Assembly: GCA_902806565.1 (NCBI GenBank)
Contig: CADCXA010000066.1
Coordinates: forward strand, 930,001-994,000
DNA: 64,000 nt
Direction: 5' to 3'
Origin: Hypoxylon rubiginosum
Taxonomy: Eukaryota > Ascomycota > Sordariomycetes > Xylariales > Hypoxylaceae
The stretch's first letter is position 1; the number at the start of each line of letters is the position of its first letter. The notes beneath the pieces are model-generated. The model was not told where the DNA came from. It ran no database searches and worked only from the letters and a program-made list of their open reading frames with translations. The position numbers and the translations under genes are program-made. Below are positions 47,946 to 59,989 of this stretch, one piece after another.

Positions 47946-48943
47946 TCGATAGCGAGTTGAACCTCATCAACTGCCCCTACCTCCTAAGGTATAGAGTACT
48001 TTAGTATGAATTCTTGAGATTATGCGTTCTCACCCTTGCCGGTGATGGAAAACAGCGTCCAGACAAGCCCGTAGGGAAGTGGCCTTCGTGTTGCTGTCAA
48101 GTTACGTCAAGCCAATAGTCCTAATACAAGGTACCAGGTAGGTAGGTAGGTACCTATGTAAGACAAGTTAGATATCTACCTCCCAAGCCGTATAATTTGC
48201 CCCTCTGCAAACTACGTAGTCGACCTGCTCATATTCATGTGTCATTCAGGGTTAAGGCAAAAGGGCCCCCTTGTCATATCCTAGCTGATGTGCTGATAGG
48301 TGGAAAGGTGCGTAGGTACTACTACTATTAGGTACCTAGATACCTAGGAGGGATTTTTTAAATTACCATTAGGTATGTCCCAGACAACCCGTAGTTGGAA
48401 GGGGTGCTTACGTAGATGCTATACATTTTCAGTACTGATTAATTTCTGGTGGCTACCCTCGATCACTCTCGGTGACATCCTTCACGGCGCTGACTTACTG
48501 GCAGCTACATCATGTTCCTCGTACTGGTTTCTTCAATGAGTGGCGGAGCTTCTCGATATAGCCACTATAGTAGCATCATAAGGGACGCCCTTACAAGGGT
48601 AGACCACAACGTATGTGCCGGGCCTGTTGCCAAGTAGCACAAACCGGCTCGGAGGCTTGATCGACTGCGTCGCATCATCTTGTGTAACCATGGGTTGGTG
48701 GTAAATACCTTCCTGAATGTATATACCCGCATGCCGTACTCCAAATATAACCCCATAGTAACGTTGATCACAAACCAACAGCGCTGATTCCAATATGCAG
48801 TTCATCATGCGGGCCTCACAAAGCGTTATGTGTTTGCTTTGATTAAGGTACTGCACCTAAGCACTCTCGACTTATCTACTGGGAGCCGAACACCTCTTCC
48901 CAATCTGTCAACAAGCAACGGGACTTACTATTTCGTATCAAAG
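47946..48943. other. Intergenic region with a small open frame
   Basis: It holds GGTAGGTAGGTAGG-type patches near 48130-48160 and 48320-48350, and the 91-codon frame listed separately (48533-48808, -). No other signal. Confidence 0.35.
48533..48808 (-). CDS. Hypothetical 91-residue protein or gene fragment
   Basis: ATG at 48808. The product (MMNCILESALLVCDQRYYGV...) has ordinary amino-acid balance, unlike most chance frames, with GIYIQEGIYHQPMV and SRFVLLGNRPGTYVVVYP segments. I recognise no family. It lies between two cluster genes on the opposite strand. It could be an exon of a decayed gene or chance. Confidence 0.2.
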   Translation of the reverse strand: MMNCILESALLVCDQRYYGVIFGVRHAGIYIQEGIYHQPMVTQDDATQSIKPPSRFVLLGNRPGTYVVVYPCKGVPYDATIVAISRSSATH

Positions 48944-50376
48944 ATGAATCATGACACATCCCAAATCGAGACTCTGCTTTCGCGGCTTCAAACCGCTGGC
49001 GTTGCATACATAGCGAAAACGCAAGGGGCACGCGAGAAGATCATCAACCACTGTTATGACCTAATCTCAAGCTTGGAGCTACCCAGCGAGGCGATCATGC
49101 GACTGGGTTGGGCAGAAGTAAGTCCGAATTCATTTCACGCATCTATTGTCTCGAATGAGCTGAAACGTCCCTGAAGATGGAGTGACGCTGATGGAATCTA
49201 GCCTGCCAGAACGGCCAACTGCCGCATTGCTATCGACCTTGAGATATTTGGACACCTGAAACAGGGTGGCAAAGCTGGCATCACTGTTAAGAAGCTAGCA
49301 ACAAAGTGCAGCGCGGACGAAGTCTTGATCTGTACATCGAGCCGCGGTTTCTGTTCTCAGCAGCGACAGAGCTAACACTGCATGGCCTGATAGCACGGAT
49401 CTTGAAACACCTTGTCGCTATGAAAGTAGTCGGCGAGAACGGCCAAGATACATATTCCACCACCCCATTGGCCGAAGCTCTCACAGAAGCCAAATATCGG
49501 GATGGTATTATCTTTCTGTTAGTGGCATCCAGACATTTATATTTCCCTATCCCATATTGAATCCCTATTCCTATCACGCGTATAATTCTAATCATCTTTC
49601 CTAGCCACGATGTTGCCGGTCCATCGTTCCAACACCTACCTAAGTATCTCAAGAATATCAATTATACGTGCCCGACAGAAATAACAAACGGGCCATTTCA
49701 AGCGGCACATAAAACAGAGCTGTCCGCTTTCTCATGGCTCGACCAGCACCCCCCTTACCTGCACGCTTTTAATAGCTACATGACTGCCTACCGGGCTGGA
49801 AAGCCGTCTTGGGTTGATCCCGGATTTTATCCCGTGGCTGGTCGTCTCATTGGAGGGTTCAATTCCAATTATAGCGAGGCCTTTCTCGTTGATGTCGGAG
49901 GGGGCAAGGGGCAGGACTTGCATGACCTGAAAGAGAAGTATCCACAGATTCCCGGCAAGCTCATCTTGCAGGATCGAGCGGCTGTCATCTCCACCGTTTC
50001 TGATGACATTTTCGAAGCAATACCTCACGACTTTTTCACCGCCCAGCCGGTCAAGGACGCCCGGGCATATTATCTCCATTCCATCCTTCATAATTGGAGT
50101 GATGATGACTGTGTCAGGATCTTGCAGCAGTTGAAGCCTGCCATGAGGCCAGGGTATTCTAGACTGCTCCTTAACGAGATCGTCGTGCCTCGTCAGGGCC
50201 CCAAATGGCCGGTCACGTCGATGGACCAACTGATGCTTGTACTAGCTGCTGTCCAGGAGCGAACCGAAGCAGACCTCACCAAATTACTGAAGCGAGCGGG
50301 ATTCAGGATCGTCCAGGTCTACAGCCACGAATTCGGACAGGAAAGTCTGATTGAAGCGGAGCAAGATGTGGAGTAA
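48944..50376 (+). CDS. SAM-dependent O-methyltransferase (sterigmatocystin OMT-like)
   Basis: Four exons: 48944-49117, 49202-49331, 49394-49517 and 49605-50376 (introns 84, 62 and 87 bp); all phases agree and give 399 residues. The N-terminal winged-helix dimerisation region contains RTANCRIAIDLEIF and, across the second junction, EVLISRILKHLVAM. The SAM loop is DVGGGKG (about 239-245). The catalytic-base region is LHNWSDDDC with His at about 305. This is the class II plant-type/fungal O-methyltransferase fold that methylates phenolic hydroxyls. It follows the P450 on the same strand and likely methylates the pathway phenol. The start ATG at 48944 is chosen because the N-terminus then has family length; a longer frame to 48830 has no ATG. 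Confidence 0.9.
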
Positions 50377-50800
50377 CTGTGAAAGCTCGGAAGTGGTAAA
50401 GGGGCTGGTTGTAGTCAAATCACATAATATTAGTCAAATTGAGAGATGAAGAGATACCGCAACAATTCTTGTGATAGCCACGGCTGTTTCCTAACCAACT
50501 GCTGATAGAAATATTCTCCCCGTGTCCGGGGGTCGGAAATTTTATTCTACATCATGCCCCCCTTTACCGTCTCCCAAACCCCCAGGTGGTTTGCATTTAA
50601 TATGCTTCACAGGCTCAATTTAACCAAACTTTTTGTTTTGTTTTTTCAAGAGCTAGAGTTAAAGGGAAGCCCTTATTTATATACCCAGGTACACATCCAT
50701 TCACTGTTCTTGACAGTGGTCCCTTGACACTCTATTTCAATACTGCCCGGCATTTGGATTGTTTAGTCCTTGTCCATCTCTTTTCAAATCTATTGCTGTG
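50377..50800. other. Convergent intergenic spacer
   Basis: It lies between the 3' ends of the O-methyltransferase (+) and the Pth11-like gene (-). T-rich runs near 50620-50650. No gene is seen. Confidence 0.35.
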
Positions 50801-52137
50801 CTAAACTTGTAACGCGATCTGTTTTGTGGCACCTTCGTCCGGTATCTGAACCCAAGCCCCATTCCTAACACTATGTCGAGTGAGATCAATCTCATCGGTC
50901 ACATGAATTCCAGGCTCATTGACAAGACTGGTCCTAATGGCCGAGATTTTGGCACGGTGAGATTGAGATGCTACGTAACCTCTGCTACCGGACTCATAAT
51001 TGATCCGGGGATCTTTGACTGTAGATTTTTGGACGTAGCGTCGATATAATGGACCATATGTTGGAATCGAGGCCGCCAGGATTCCGACTAGGAGCTCAGT
51101 AGCGGATACAAACCCTGTAGGAACGTTGTCCCCTAGAGGAAAGATTAGACATCGGCAATGTAGGACACACTTGGCATTGATGTAACTTTAACTCACAGCT
51201 AATATCTGATGTTGAACTGACGACGAGGCTAAACGCTAACCTGGCGATGCTGACGATACAAGCACTGCGAAAGAGATGGGAGGTTAAGTCGGTTCTGTCG
51301 AAAGGACGAGGAAATCTTACCTGCTACCGGCGGCAAATATAACAATCAGAAGATGCTTTTTCCGCTTTGAGACCCGAAGTCGTAAGATTATAGGAATCGG
51401 TAGGCCAAGGATGATGAAATCAGTAACGATATTAATTACACCAGCAACAAGCACTAGCAAGCCGTAGTTGATGCAGAATCCGTCTGGAACAGTCGGGTTC
51501 CAGCCAAATTCGATTGGACGACATTGGAATATCGACACAAAAGCCGAGGAGAGAAACCAACCGGTGACGAATGCCGCAACTATCCATAAAATGAAATGAA
51601 ACCGCTTCGAGGCAAATATCGTGCCGTACAAGCTCAAGATGCTAAACTTAATAAACCCAATGGAAAAGTAGTAAGAGACTTCGAGTACCATGCCCCACTA
51701 GATTGACGTTAGCTGACTTGATGGCCAAACAAACTGCTCTTTACGACTTACGATACGGAAGTTTCTCACGTCTGTGACGAAGATGATATGCCTCCCTAAC
51801 CCATAGAATGCCGATACCGAAAAGCTGACGAGAGCCGCAATATAACAGACCTTTACGAGATAGTGTGAGATTAGTTAGTCTGCTAGGGCTACTAATAAGA
51901 CTAGAAGCCCACTTGTGGACATTAAGTTGGACTTACCCATGCTATGACGAGCGACCAGTCACTTATGTCTAACATAACACGGCCGTGAGCGACGCGCCGT
52001 GCCCAAAGTCGGAGGAGGAGAACAATGAGGGAGGCAACTCCAGTTATGATACTGCATGCGTAGATGTTGGGCACACGAGTGTCATTTTCGTGCGTCATCA
52101 TCCACGCTATCTCTTCTTTCGTTAGTGATGCCGCCAT
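50801..52137 (-). CDS. Pth11-like rhodopsin-domain membrane protein inside the cluster
   Basis: Five exons: 51937-52137, 51752-51850, 51321-51697, 51197-51264 and 50801-51132 (introns 86, 54, 56 and 64 bp); phases agree and give 358 residues. About seven helices. Family marks: LRLWARRVAHG after helix 1, DWSLVIAW, VSYYFSIGFIKFSILSLYGTIF, IFQCRPIEFGWNPTVPDGFC and GVINIVTDFIILGLPIPIILRL, all typical of the fungal rhodopsin domain of Pth11-like proteins. The C-terminal about 80 residues are hydrophilic. Such genes are often embedded in natural-product clusters, where they may sense or signal; the role here is unknown. A hairpin lies about 150 bp upstream of the start. Confidence 0.87.
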
Positions 52138-53129
52138 GTTGGAGGAAAATCAGACTAGGTAGCCTTGAATCTGCTTGATGGTCCTATTTAGTGAGACGAG
52201 TCCTTGAGGGTTAATTATACTGGAAGTGAAAGTTACCTACCTACCTGATATTTGAACTATAAAGTAAGAGGCGGTTATTACTTGCGGGTTGAACACACCT
52301 ACGCCTCCCCCCTTCGGAAGAAAGCGTGGGTGTGTTCAACCCGCGCAAGTAGGAAGCTGACATGAGTTAGTAGGTAGGCCGATGGCAAAGCCGACCCTGT
52401 GATCTTAACAATGTTAGAAAACATGGCTATTAGGCTATTATAGGAACGGGTAAAACATAGCCACCTAGGCTTTAAGATGCCCTTCCTTCAAGGGGAGTAC
52501 CACCGTATTCGTTGCCATTGGGATAGCCGCATAGAACGCCGCAGCTTACAGGGATGCGCAACCTGTTAGCAATATCGCTCCACACAGGCATCTAGCAAAC
52601 GCATGGTGCCTCGATCTCGATGTGCAACCAAGCTATGAGTATGATTCAAGTAGCCCCTACTTAGATGCCTTGATTCCTTATATCCGGTCTACGAAAGCCT
52701 GCTTTTGTTGCTGCCCATGGTCGCCTTGTTACTTTATTAAACGTTTATCGCCTGTCCTTTTCCCGGTCTCGCATCCTGTGTAACCAGAAATTGGAGACAA
52801 GTGACGGAGAGCCAACGGCTTTGCGGTTGACCGTTCGTACATATTGGCTTGCATACTGTATGTGGTGTAACCATCATGACTTGTGTCACTTGATACCTGG
52901 ATAAGGCATGTTAAGATGTTGGCTGGATACACAAAATACCTACCTGGTAGGTAGGTACTTATCCGGCCTAGGTGATACGGAGCAGGCTTCTGACATCTAC
53001 TCCCCCAAGACTCCCCAACTCTTTTATTTCCAAATAGAATTTAAAGATCTTCACTCTTGGTTTTCTAGCGTTCTTCATAAGGCGCTCTCTTTCATTGCTA
53101 CATTTGAAATACCCATCGCAAGGCTCACT
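52138..53129. promoter_or_regulatory. Divergent intergenic region, Pth11-like / GMC oxidase
   Basis: It separates the start codons of the Pth11-like gene (-) and the GMC oxidase (+). It contains the long hairpin at 52280-52350 and ACCTACC/GGTAGG patches near 52235 and 52940. No gene is seen. Confidence 0.45.
52280..52350. repeat. Long hairpin (inverted repeat, about 25-bp arms)
   Basis: The left arm (52280-52304) pairs with the right arm (52324-52350): ACTTGC, GGGTTGAACACACC and ACGC blocks recur in reverse complement, with one mismatch and a 2-base bulge (CG). The loop is about 19 nt and rich in C and A. It is too long and too exact to be chance. Confidence 0.85.
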
Positions 53130-55100
53130 ATGGGGTTATACACTCAACTTCCTGATGCTATCCAAGAGGTGGACATAATCATCGCCGGAGGTAATATCAA
53201 GCTCGTTGTGTTTTGCTTACGCAGACTGAAGCTAATTAATACCATATACTAATCGTAGGTGGGACTGCTGGCTGCATTATTGCTTCCAGACTCGCCGATG
53301 CAGACCCAAATCTAAGTGTCTTAGTCATTGAAGGGGGGCCGAACAACTACAATGAGCCTCTCATCGTTCATCCGGCCTTCTTCTTTTCCAACTTGGCACC
53401 CGGTACCAAAACAATCGACTTCCACGTGGGTAGTAAGTCAGAGCATATTGCCAACCGAGAACTCGTCGTCCCTACTGCCAATGTCCTTGGCGGGGGTTCT
53501 TCCGTGAATTTCTCATTATACAGTCGAGCGCAACGGACCGATTTTGACTCCTGGGGAATTCCCGGATGGTCTGCGGATGAGCTATTGCCATACATGAAAA
53601 AGGTATTTCCACATTCGTCCTTGCCTCTTCTGAATTCTAAGTGTCTTCTCAGCTCGAAACCTATCACGGCGCGGGCGCAAAAGACCTACACGGTTCTAAC
53701 GGCCCAATTATCGTTTCCAGTGGCACATATCGCGCCACTAGAGTCGAAGATGACTTCCTTGCCGCCCTCAAGGCGGTTGGATACCCCGAAGTCGAGGACT
53801 TGGGTGACCTAGATACGAACAATGGTGCTCAGCGAGCCATGCGTTTCGTAGCTCCTGACGGATTGAGGCAAGATGTCGCTCACTCATACTTACACCCTAG
53901 ACTTCGAGATGGCAAGCATCCAAACCTCCATGTTGTCGTCGAGTCTAAAGTGCTACGGATTCTACTCGACAATAAACGAGCCACCGGTGTCGTTTACCAG
54001 CCGAGTTCAGCGTCGCACGCCGCTGAGACTCGGTCTGTCAAAGCCAAAAAGATGGTCATCGTCTCTGGTGGAGCCTTTGGAACACCAGCTATACTGGAAA
54101 GGTCTGGTATCGGCAACCCTCAGGTATTAAAGAAAGTCGGTGTGCAGCCTATTGTTGAGCTTCCCGGGGTTGGCGAGGGCTATGAGGATCACCATCTGAT
54201 CGGATACCCGTACAAATCGAGCTTGAACCCAGACGAGACTCACGATGCGATTAACGGTGGCCGTTTCGACATGGAAAACCCCGAAACTCGTAAACTCCTA
54301 GGCTGGAATGCCGCCGACATCACCGCCAAACTGCGACCAACGGCCAGTGACGTTGCCGCCCTAGGACCCGAGTTTCAGGAAGTCTGGGAAAAGGAATGGG
54401 AACATAACCCGAACAAGCCCATGGCAGTCATGGCGGCCTACAATGCGTAAGACAAACACCACTGTCCATGCGTGTTATCGTTTTGGTCCTAACACTGGTC
54501 AGTTTTCCCGGAGTGCCCGTGGGTCTTCCCATTGCACAGTACTTCGGTCACAACATATTCACCCCTTACCCTTTCTCCCGTGGCCACGTTCATATTACAG
54601 GGCCCGGAAAAGACGACAAGCTCGACTTCGACCCCGGGTTCTTCGGAGATGCGGGTAGCACTGATATCAAGAAGTGCAGGTGGGCGTACAAGGTGCAACG
54701 GGAGATCGCGCGCCGCAGATCCGTGTATCGGGGCGAAGTACCCCGCGGCCATCCACCATTCCCAGCGAACTCCCAAGCGGCCGTCATCGAGACGACGGGG
54801 CCACTGCCGGAGCCTATCGTCAACATTGAGTATACGGCTGAAGACGACGCCATCATCGACCAGTGGTTGCGCGAGAACGTTATGACGACGTGGCATTCGC
54901 TGGGCACTTGCAAGATGGGAAAACTCGACAAGATGGGCGTCGTGGATTCGAAACTTGACGTGTATGGCGTCGAGGCGCTGAAGGTCGCCGATCTCAGCAT
55001 CGCACCCCGTAATATTGGAGCCCATACTGCGAACACGGCAATGGTCATCGGTGAGAAGGCCGCAGACATTATCGTTCATGAGTTGGGTTATTCACCCTGA
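53130..55100 (+). CDS. GMC-family FAD-dependent alcohol oxidase
   Basis: Four exons: 53130-53190, 53259-53602, 53653-54446 and 54503-55100 (introns 68, 50 and 56 bp) give 598 residues. The first junction rebuilds the FAD dinucleotide motif IIAGGGTAG (about residues 17-25). Others are NVLGGGSSVN (GMC signature 1), VSGGAFGTPAILERSGIG (signature 2) and the C-terminal active site TWHSLGTCKM (His531) with NIGAHTANTAMVIGEKAAD (N570, H574, N577). Closest pattern: fungal alcohol/aryl-alcohol oxidases of the methanol oxidase-like clade. There is no signal peptide, so it is cytosolic or peroxisomal, though the C-terminus (YSP) is not a peroxisomal signal. In this cluster it could oxidise a benzyl alcohol back to the aldehyde; the substrate is unproven. 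Confidence 0.9.
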
Positions 55101-55601
55101 TAGCGCCAATCTACAATCTACCTACATACCTCAGTACCTTAAGTACAGTAGGGGAGATTCCACGGCCTGTCTGCCTGGATAATAACGTATTGGAAGCCCC
55201 TCAACCGTATTTGCTTCCCCGCTTGTTTTAAACACGGGATTCTCAATCGCTTGTGAATCAGTTCCCAAGTTGTCGGCTAGACTATAAAGTAGTAGGGCGG
55301 CAAGAGTTGCGATATAAGGGATCTCCTAGGTCATGTTAACTGCATGCCACCTGTTACATAGACAATAGTTGATAACAATTCAGTACAGGAATATGCAACT
55401 AAATGTACCAAGCCGTCGTAGACTACGTCAGTGGCACTGCGGGGGCGGAGTTGGAAATGGGGTGTACTGGGTACCTAGGTAGGTAGGGGGCTTGTAGGTA
55501 TCGTGTTTGCTTTAGCTAGTTCCGTAGATCAATGACAACATGTTTGTGAGCCATACGCAGTTATGATGGTTATGGTGTATACCACAGAAGCCAGAAGAGA
55601 C
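55101..55601. other. Convergent intergenic spacer
   Basis: It lies between the 3' ends of the GMC oxidase (+) and the NRPS-like gene (-). It contains one TACCTAGGTA palindrome (55472-55481). No gene is seen. Confidence 0.4.
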
Positions 55602-58600
55602 CTAAACAGTCTCATGCCAGAGACGAATCCATTGCTCCATGTCCTGAAGGCTGATACAAGCCGTCTGCTGTAATACGGTACTCGCAGCCACAGCATTCGC
55701 CATTTCAAACCGTGGAAACACGTCTTCCGCCAATTTTTCCTCGTAAAAGTCCGCCAGCTTTAATGCTGGGATGACGTCGGCCGAGTTACGTCCAGCTTGG
55801 CGGGCGTCAAGGTTGTTGACGCAATCGCGAAGCCTCCCAAGCCATTCCTCACGGGAGGTGACAACAATGGGAGGAGCTTCACTGCCGTCCTCAAACTTGA
55901 CCGGGCCCAGCTTAGAGTCCTTGGACATGGCCAAAACAGCAGGCAACAGATTAGCCCAGCTTGTTTTTTCTGGATTCATAAGATGGTAGACTTTAGGACG
56001 ACTTAGTTTGCCATGACTCGAAGCAGCAGCCCGCCCCTTGAGCAGAATCTCGACTACGGCATCTGCGAACACGTCGACGGGAATCCAATCCACATCCATC
56101 GTGTCCGTACCATACGTACCCAGCGAGTCGGGGATGGCACCCAGGTGCGCAGCACTGGAAATGAGGCGCGGAACCCACTCCTTAGGGTTCCACCGCCCTG
56201 GACTGCGGGTCGCGCCGCATACCTGGCCGACGCGCGCCACGATGACAGGTATGCGCAGTCTCTCGGCGGCGGAGCTCAGCATGCGCTCCGCCAGGTACTT
56301 GCTCTCGGCGTATCCCGCCGCGGCCGGCACCGCCAGGTCGTCGAAGATTTCCTCGGGGACCGGCTCGCCCGAGCGGAGAGCCAGGTCCATGACGGCGCTG
56401 ACGGAGGATAGGAACATGACCGTCGGACGATGAGCACTCCGCGCGGAGAACCGGCATAGGTTTTCGACGCCCTCGAGGTGCTTCGTGAACGAGGACAGGG
56501 GAAGGTTGAAGTCGACGGACCAGGCGTTGTGGATAATGAGCGTAGTGGATGAGGATAATGCCTCGAACAGCCCCGGTTCGAGATTGAAATCGGGTTGGGA
56601 AAGGTCTGCTTCGATAAACGAACATTTGTTCGGAAACGTTGTAGGCAGTTGAGGGTCGACTTCTGCGTTGCGAATGCTCTGCCTCGCGGCAGAGTCGGAG
56701 CCACGGTTCAGACAGTAGATAGTACCGACGTGCTTATTCTCCATAAGTGCACGAAGGATGTACGCTCCTATAGAGCCGGTTGTTCCTGTTACGATGCAGA
56801 CATGGGGAGTATCTACACCTTCTTTCTTAGGTGCTGCCTGGGTCAAAGTCTCGGCTATCTGTTCTATACGGCGCGTGAAGAACGTCAGGGTTTCTTCCAG
56901 GTTGTACTTACGCTTGTCCTGTTCTTGTAAGTGTTGCCCCTGTCCTTGAGATGCTTTCTGGATTGCTTTGGCCAGCATGACTGGCGTGGGATTCAAGTAG
57001 ATCGTGATAGGCTTCAAACTTTCGACGTTGATTTTCGACCTGAGATTTCGGCACAGTCGCAATATTTGCAGGGAATCGATCCCACGCGCTAGTAGGTTGT
57101 CGTTTATTTCGATCTCGTGAAGTGTAGTGGATTCTTCGCAGGCTGTTCGGACCACAGCGAGTACTGCCTCTAGGTCATCTGGATCAATTTTACTCTCTGT
57201 GTCGGTAGAAAGTCCGACGCGAACAGATTCGACTTCGTCGTACAACTTGTTGACTTCATCCGCATATTGATCAAGTGTGGCTTTCCTCCTTACCGTACCC
57301 TTAGGCGTACGCAGAAACGGCTTCTCCGGCTTCGAAAAGATAATATGCGACATTGCTATTCTAGCATGCGCTGGCGTCTCTTGGTTGGCTTCCTCTATAG
57401 TAGGCCATAGCCGTTTGACGTAGTCTTTCATGTCCTGGGGCGACAACGTGCTTTTGACCTTAAGTTCTAGAAGCACCCCGGCCTCGAATCGTTGATTCCC
57501 AAACACCACTGCTCCTTCAATATCCGAATGCTTGATCAGATGATTCTCAAATGAGACAGGATTTGTCTTCTCGCCATTGAGAAAGACAATGATGTCGTCA
57601 GCGCGCGATGCGTGTGCCCACACGCCATGTGTTGTAGGATGCTTCTTGAACAGATCACCGGTTGCAAACCTCTCCAGCTCAGGAAATCTATCAAAGACTG
57701 GCTGATACGGTTCGGTGGACGTTGACTTCTCCAGGACAAGTTCGAAACTATCGTCTGTTCGAGGCTCCAGTACTGCGCCAATTTTAGGATGGAATGCCAT
57801 ATATTCCCAGTCTTTCAAGAAGTCAAAGCCATCCGGGTATATGACTGGAAGCCCTGCGGTCTCACTTGAGCCTAAAAAGCTCACGAGTCGGACCTTCTTT
57901 GCGATAATATCCCCCAGCACCTTCGGGAGGCTCCCTCCAGCAAATACGAGCATTTTGATCCGAGAAGCAACTTGGTTCAGCATTTCTCCGTCCTTAGCAA
58001 GCGCTTCCAAAGTGAATGGAGCAGTCATTGCCCAGTCCACGTCCGTATTGTGTGATATGGCCAAGAGACTCTCGATTGAAGGGGGGGCTTCCCATGACGG
58101 TATGACTACAACACATCGATTGTAAACAGCGTTGAAGATAGCGAACTGGACACCGGCGGGGTGGAAAAGAGGTAGCAAGAGGGCCTGAGTATTGTGGCCC
58201 AGATGAGATTGTAGTGACGTGAAGTGATCTGGGGGCGGGAGAGAAAAGGTCCTAGCAGTCCGTAGGATAAGTTCATGAGTGTATATGCAAGGCTTTGGGA
58301 TGCCGGTGGTGCCAGAGGTATGGCAGACAAACGAGCCATCTCCTCTAGCTTTGTCCAGTGTTGTTTCGTAGGGATATGGATCGTAGGTATGGTTGAGGAA
58401 GTGCTCCATTCCTTCCATCCTCAACACCCGCATTGACTTCCTCTGCAATACTTCATCCACAACTGGAGGGGCTGGTCTAGCTACTATGATATCTGTACAT
58501 TCTAGAGTTTCTAATAGGCTCACATGAGCTACCAGACTGTTTCGAGGGCTAGTGAGGAATAACTGTAAGTATATTAGTCTTTATCAGGGGTTGATAGACT

Positions 58601-58900
58601 CTTGAGGAAATTAACCTTATATCCAGCCTTGATGGCACCTACAAAGGCAAAAACATAACGAAAGTCGGTAGGCCCAATATATGCGATGGCAGGTATGCGT
58701 TCCGGATTCCCGCGTCCAATTTCGGTTTCAATCCATCGGGCAACTCCATTTATAGCATTGGCCAGCTGGCGATATGTGATGTCTCGAAATCCGATATCGT
58801 AGTTTGATGAATCAGCTGGGTATCTTCCGTAGACTGACTCTGGCTCTGTTGCAGCAATTTCGTCAATGGCGTGAGGGAGGAGTTTTGTATCGTCTTCCAT
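55602..58900 (-). CDS. NRPS-like carboxylic acid reductase, A-T-R architecture
   Basis: Exons 58616-58900 and 55602-58562 (53-bp phase-0 intron) give 1,081 residues. The adenylation domain spans residues about 1-560 with the P-loop CHTSGTTGIPKP (about 175-186) and the later GSSETAG, FATGDLF and NGEKTNP motifs. The thiolation domain carries the phosphopantetheine serine in GIDSLQ (Ser about 592). The thioester reductase has the Rossmann loop TGTTGSIGAY (about 687-696) and the catalytic Tyr846/Lys850 in YAESK. There is no condensation domain. Enzymes of this layout activate an aromatic or amino acid with ATP, load it on the carrier and release it with NADPH as the aldehyde or alcohol. With a prenyltransferase and P450 nearby, 4-hydroxybenzoate or an orsellinate-type acid is a plausible substrate (inference). 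Confidence 0.93.
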
Positions 58901-59989
58901 TGTAATCGTCTCACTTTTGTCTACCTACCGGTACCTAGCGCAGATATAAGTAGCGAATGCCAAATAGCGAAACAAGATATTTTAAACTTGGAACAGGTCG
59001 GAATATATACTTACCTAAGTATGGAATAGCACATCCCTTGTATCTGCCAGCGTCGTATTAAGCCTATATATATACCCCATGCATGGCATGCATGCAGGTT
59101 CTCATTGGACACACCTGCTCCTTCGTACCGAGTACTTGGGTGCCCACCTATATGTCCCTTATTATGTCGGTGGCTGTACATCGGGCTACCTAAGCTACCC
59201 AAGTACTGCCATTGATCCTTCATGTGCACGTATACAAAAGTCCCTATTATTCACACCATTCTATTAGGTACCGAGGTATGTAATGGGGTTTTGAAGATAA
59301 CAATTGAAGCACGAAGCTAACTCAGGCAAAATTTAAATACCCAAGTAACTTGTTCGTCAGAGTTTTGGGCAACTTCCACTCTCCGTCTATAACTCACCTT
59401 GATACAGAGAAAACACATCCCATATATACCCAATATAACCTCTTTCATACACTCTAATTGTAGATAGTGGGGACCTAGGAGATAAAGTAATTAATATGCT
59501 GGTTACAGATATGGTATGCAGCCTCAAAGTCAGCCTAGGTCTTAACAATGCCTCTAGAGCCTTCAATGGCGGTCCACTGGCAAACATTCTGGGTTACGAT
59601 GGCGGGTTCCTTGTATGTGACGGGTGGCTTTAGCTTTGGCACGTACTGGATTCATGATTCCCCTATCTTGTTTTCAGAAACTCCCTTTCCATGTGGTATT
59701 ACTTTGCTGGTGGGCAGATACATAGCTCCTAAATTTACCTGCCTAACATAGATAAAACAAATAGAGCTGTGTTATTGAAGATCAAAGTTACCTATTACCT
59801 AGTGGAGAAATTACCGAGTGACGTGGGCCTCAAAGCTCTTTGATTGATGTCGCCGGAAAAGACTAGAATGTAAAGCGGGTATATATAAAACAAAGCTTTT
59901 TCTTTTCATATAACTACCTCCTATGTACCTAGGTATCTGACATTCGAACTCATATACCTAGGTACCTAGCCTAATACAACCTTATAGCC
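58901..59989. other. Divergent intergenic region
   Basis: It separates the NRPS-like gene (-) from the kinase gene (+). Two TACCTAGGTA palindromes lie just before the kinase start (59926-59935 and 59955-59964). A 67-codon frame at 59548-59751 shows no motif. Confidence 0.4.

Noticed and set aside
54489..55079. 196-codon antisense frame over the GMC oxidase
   Set aside because: The plus strand carries the conserved GMC C-terminus; the antisense frame has no family pattern.
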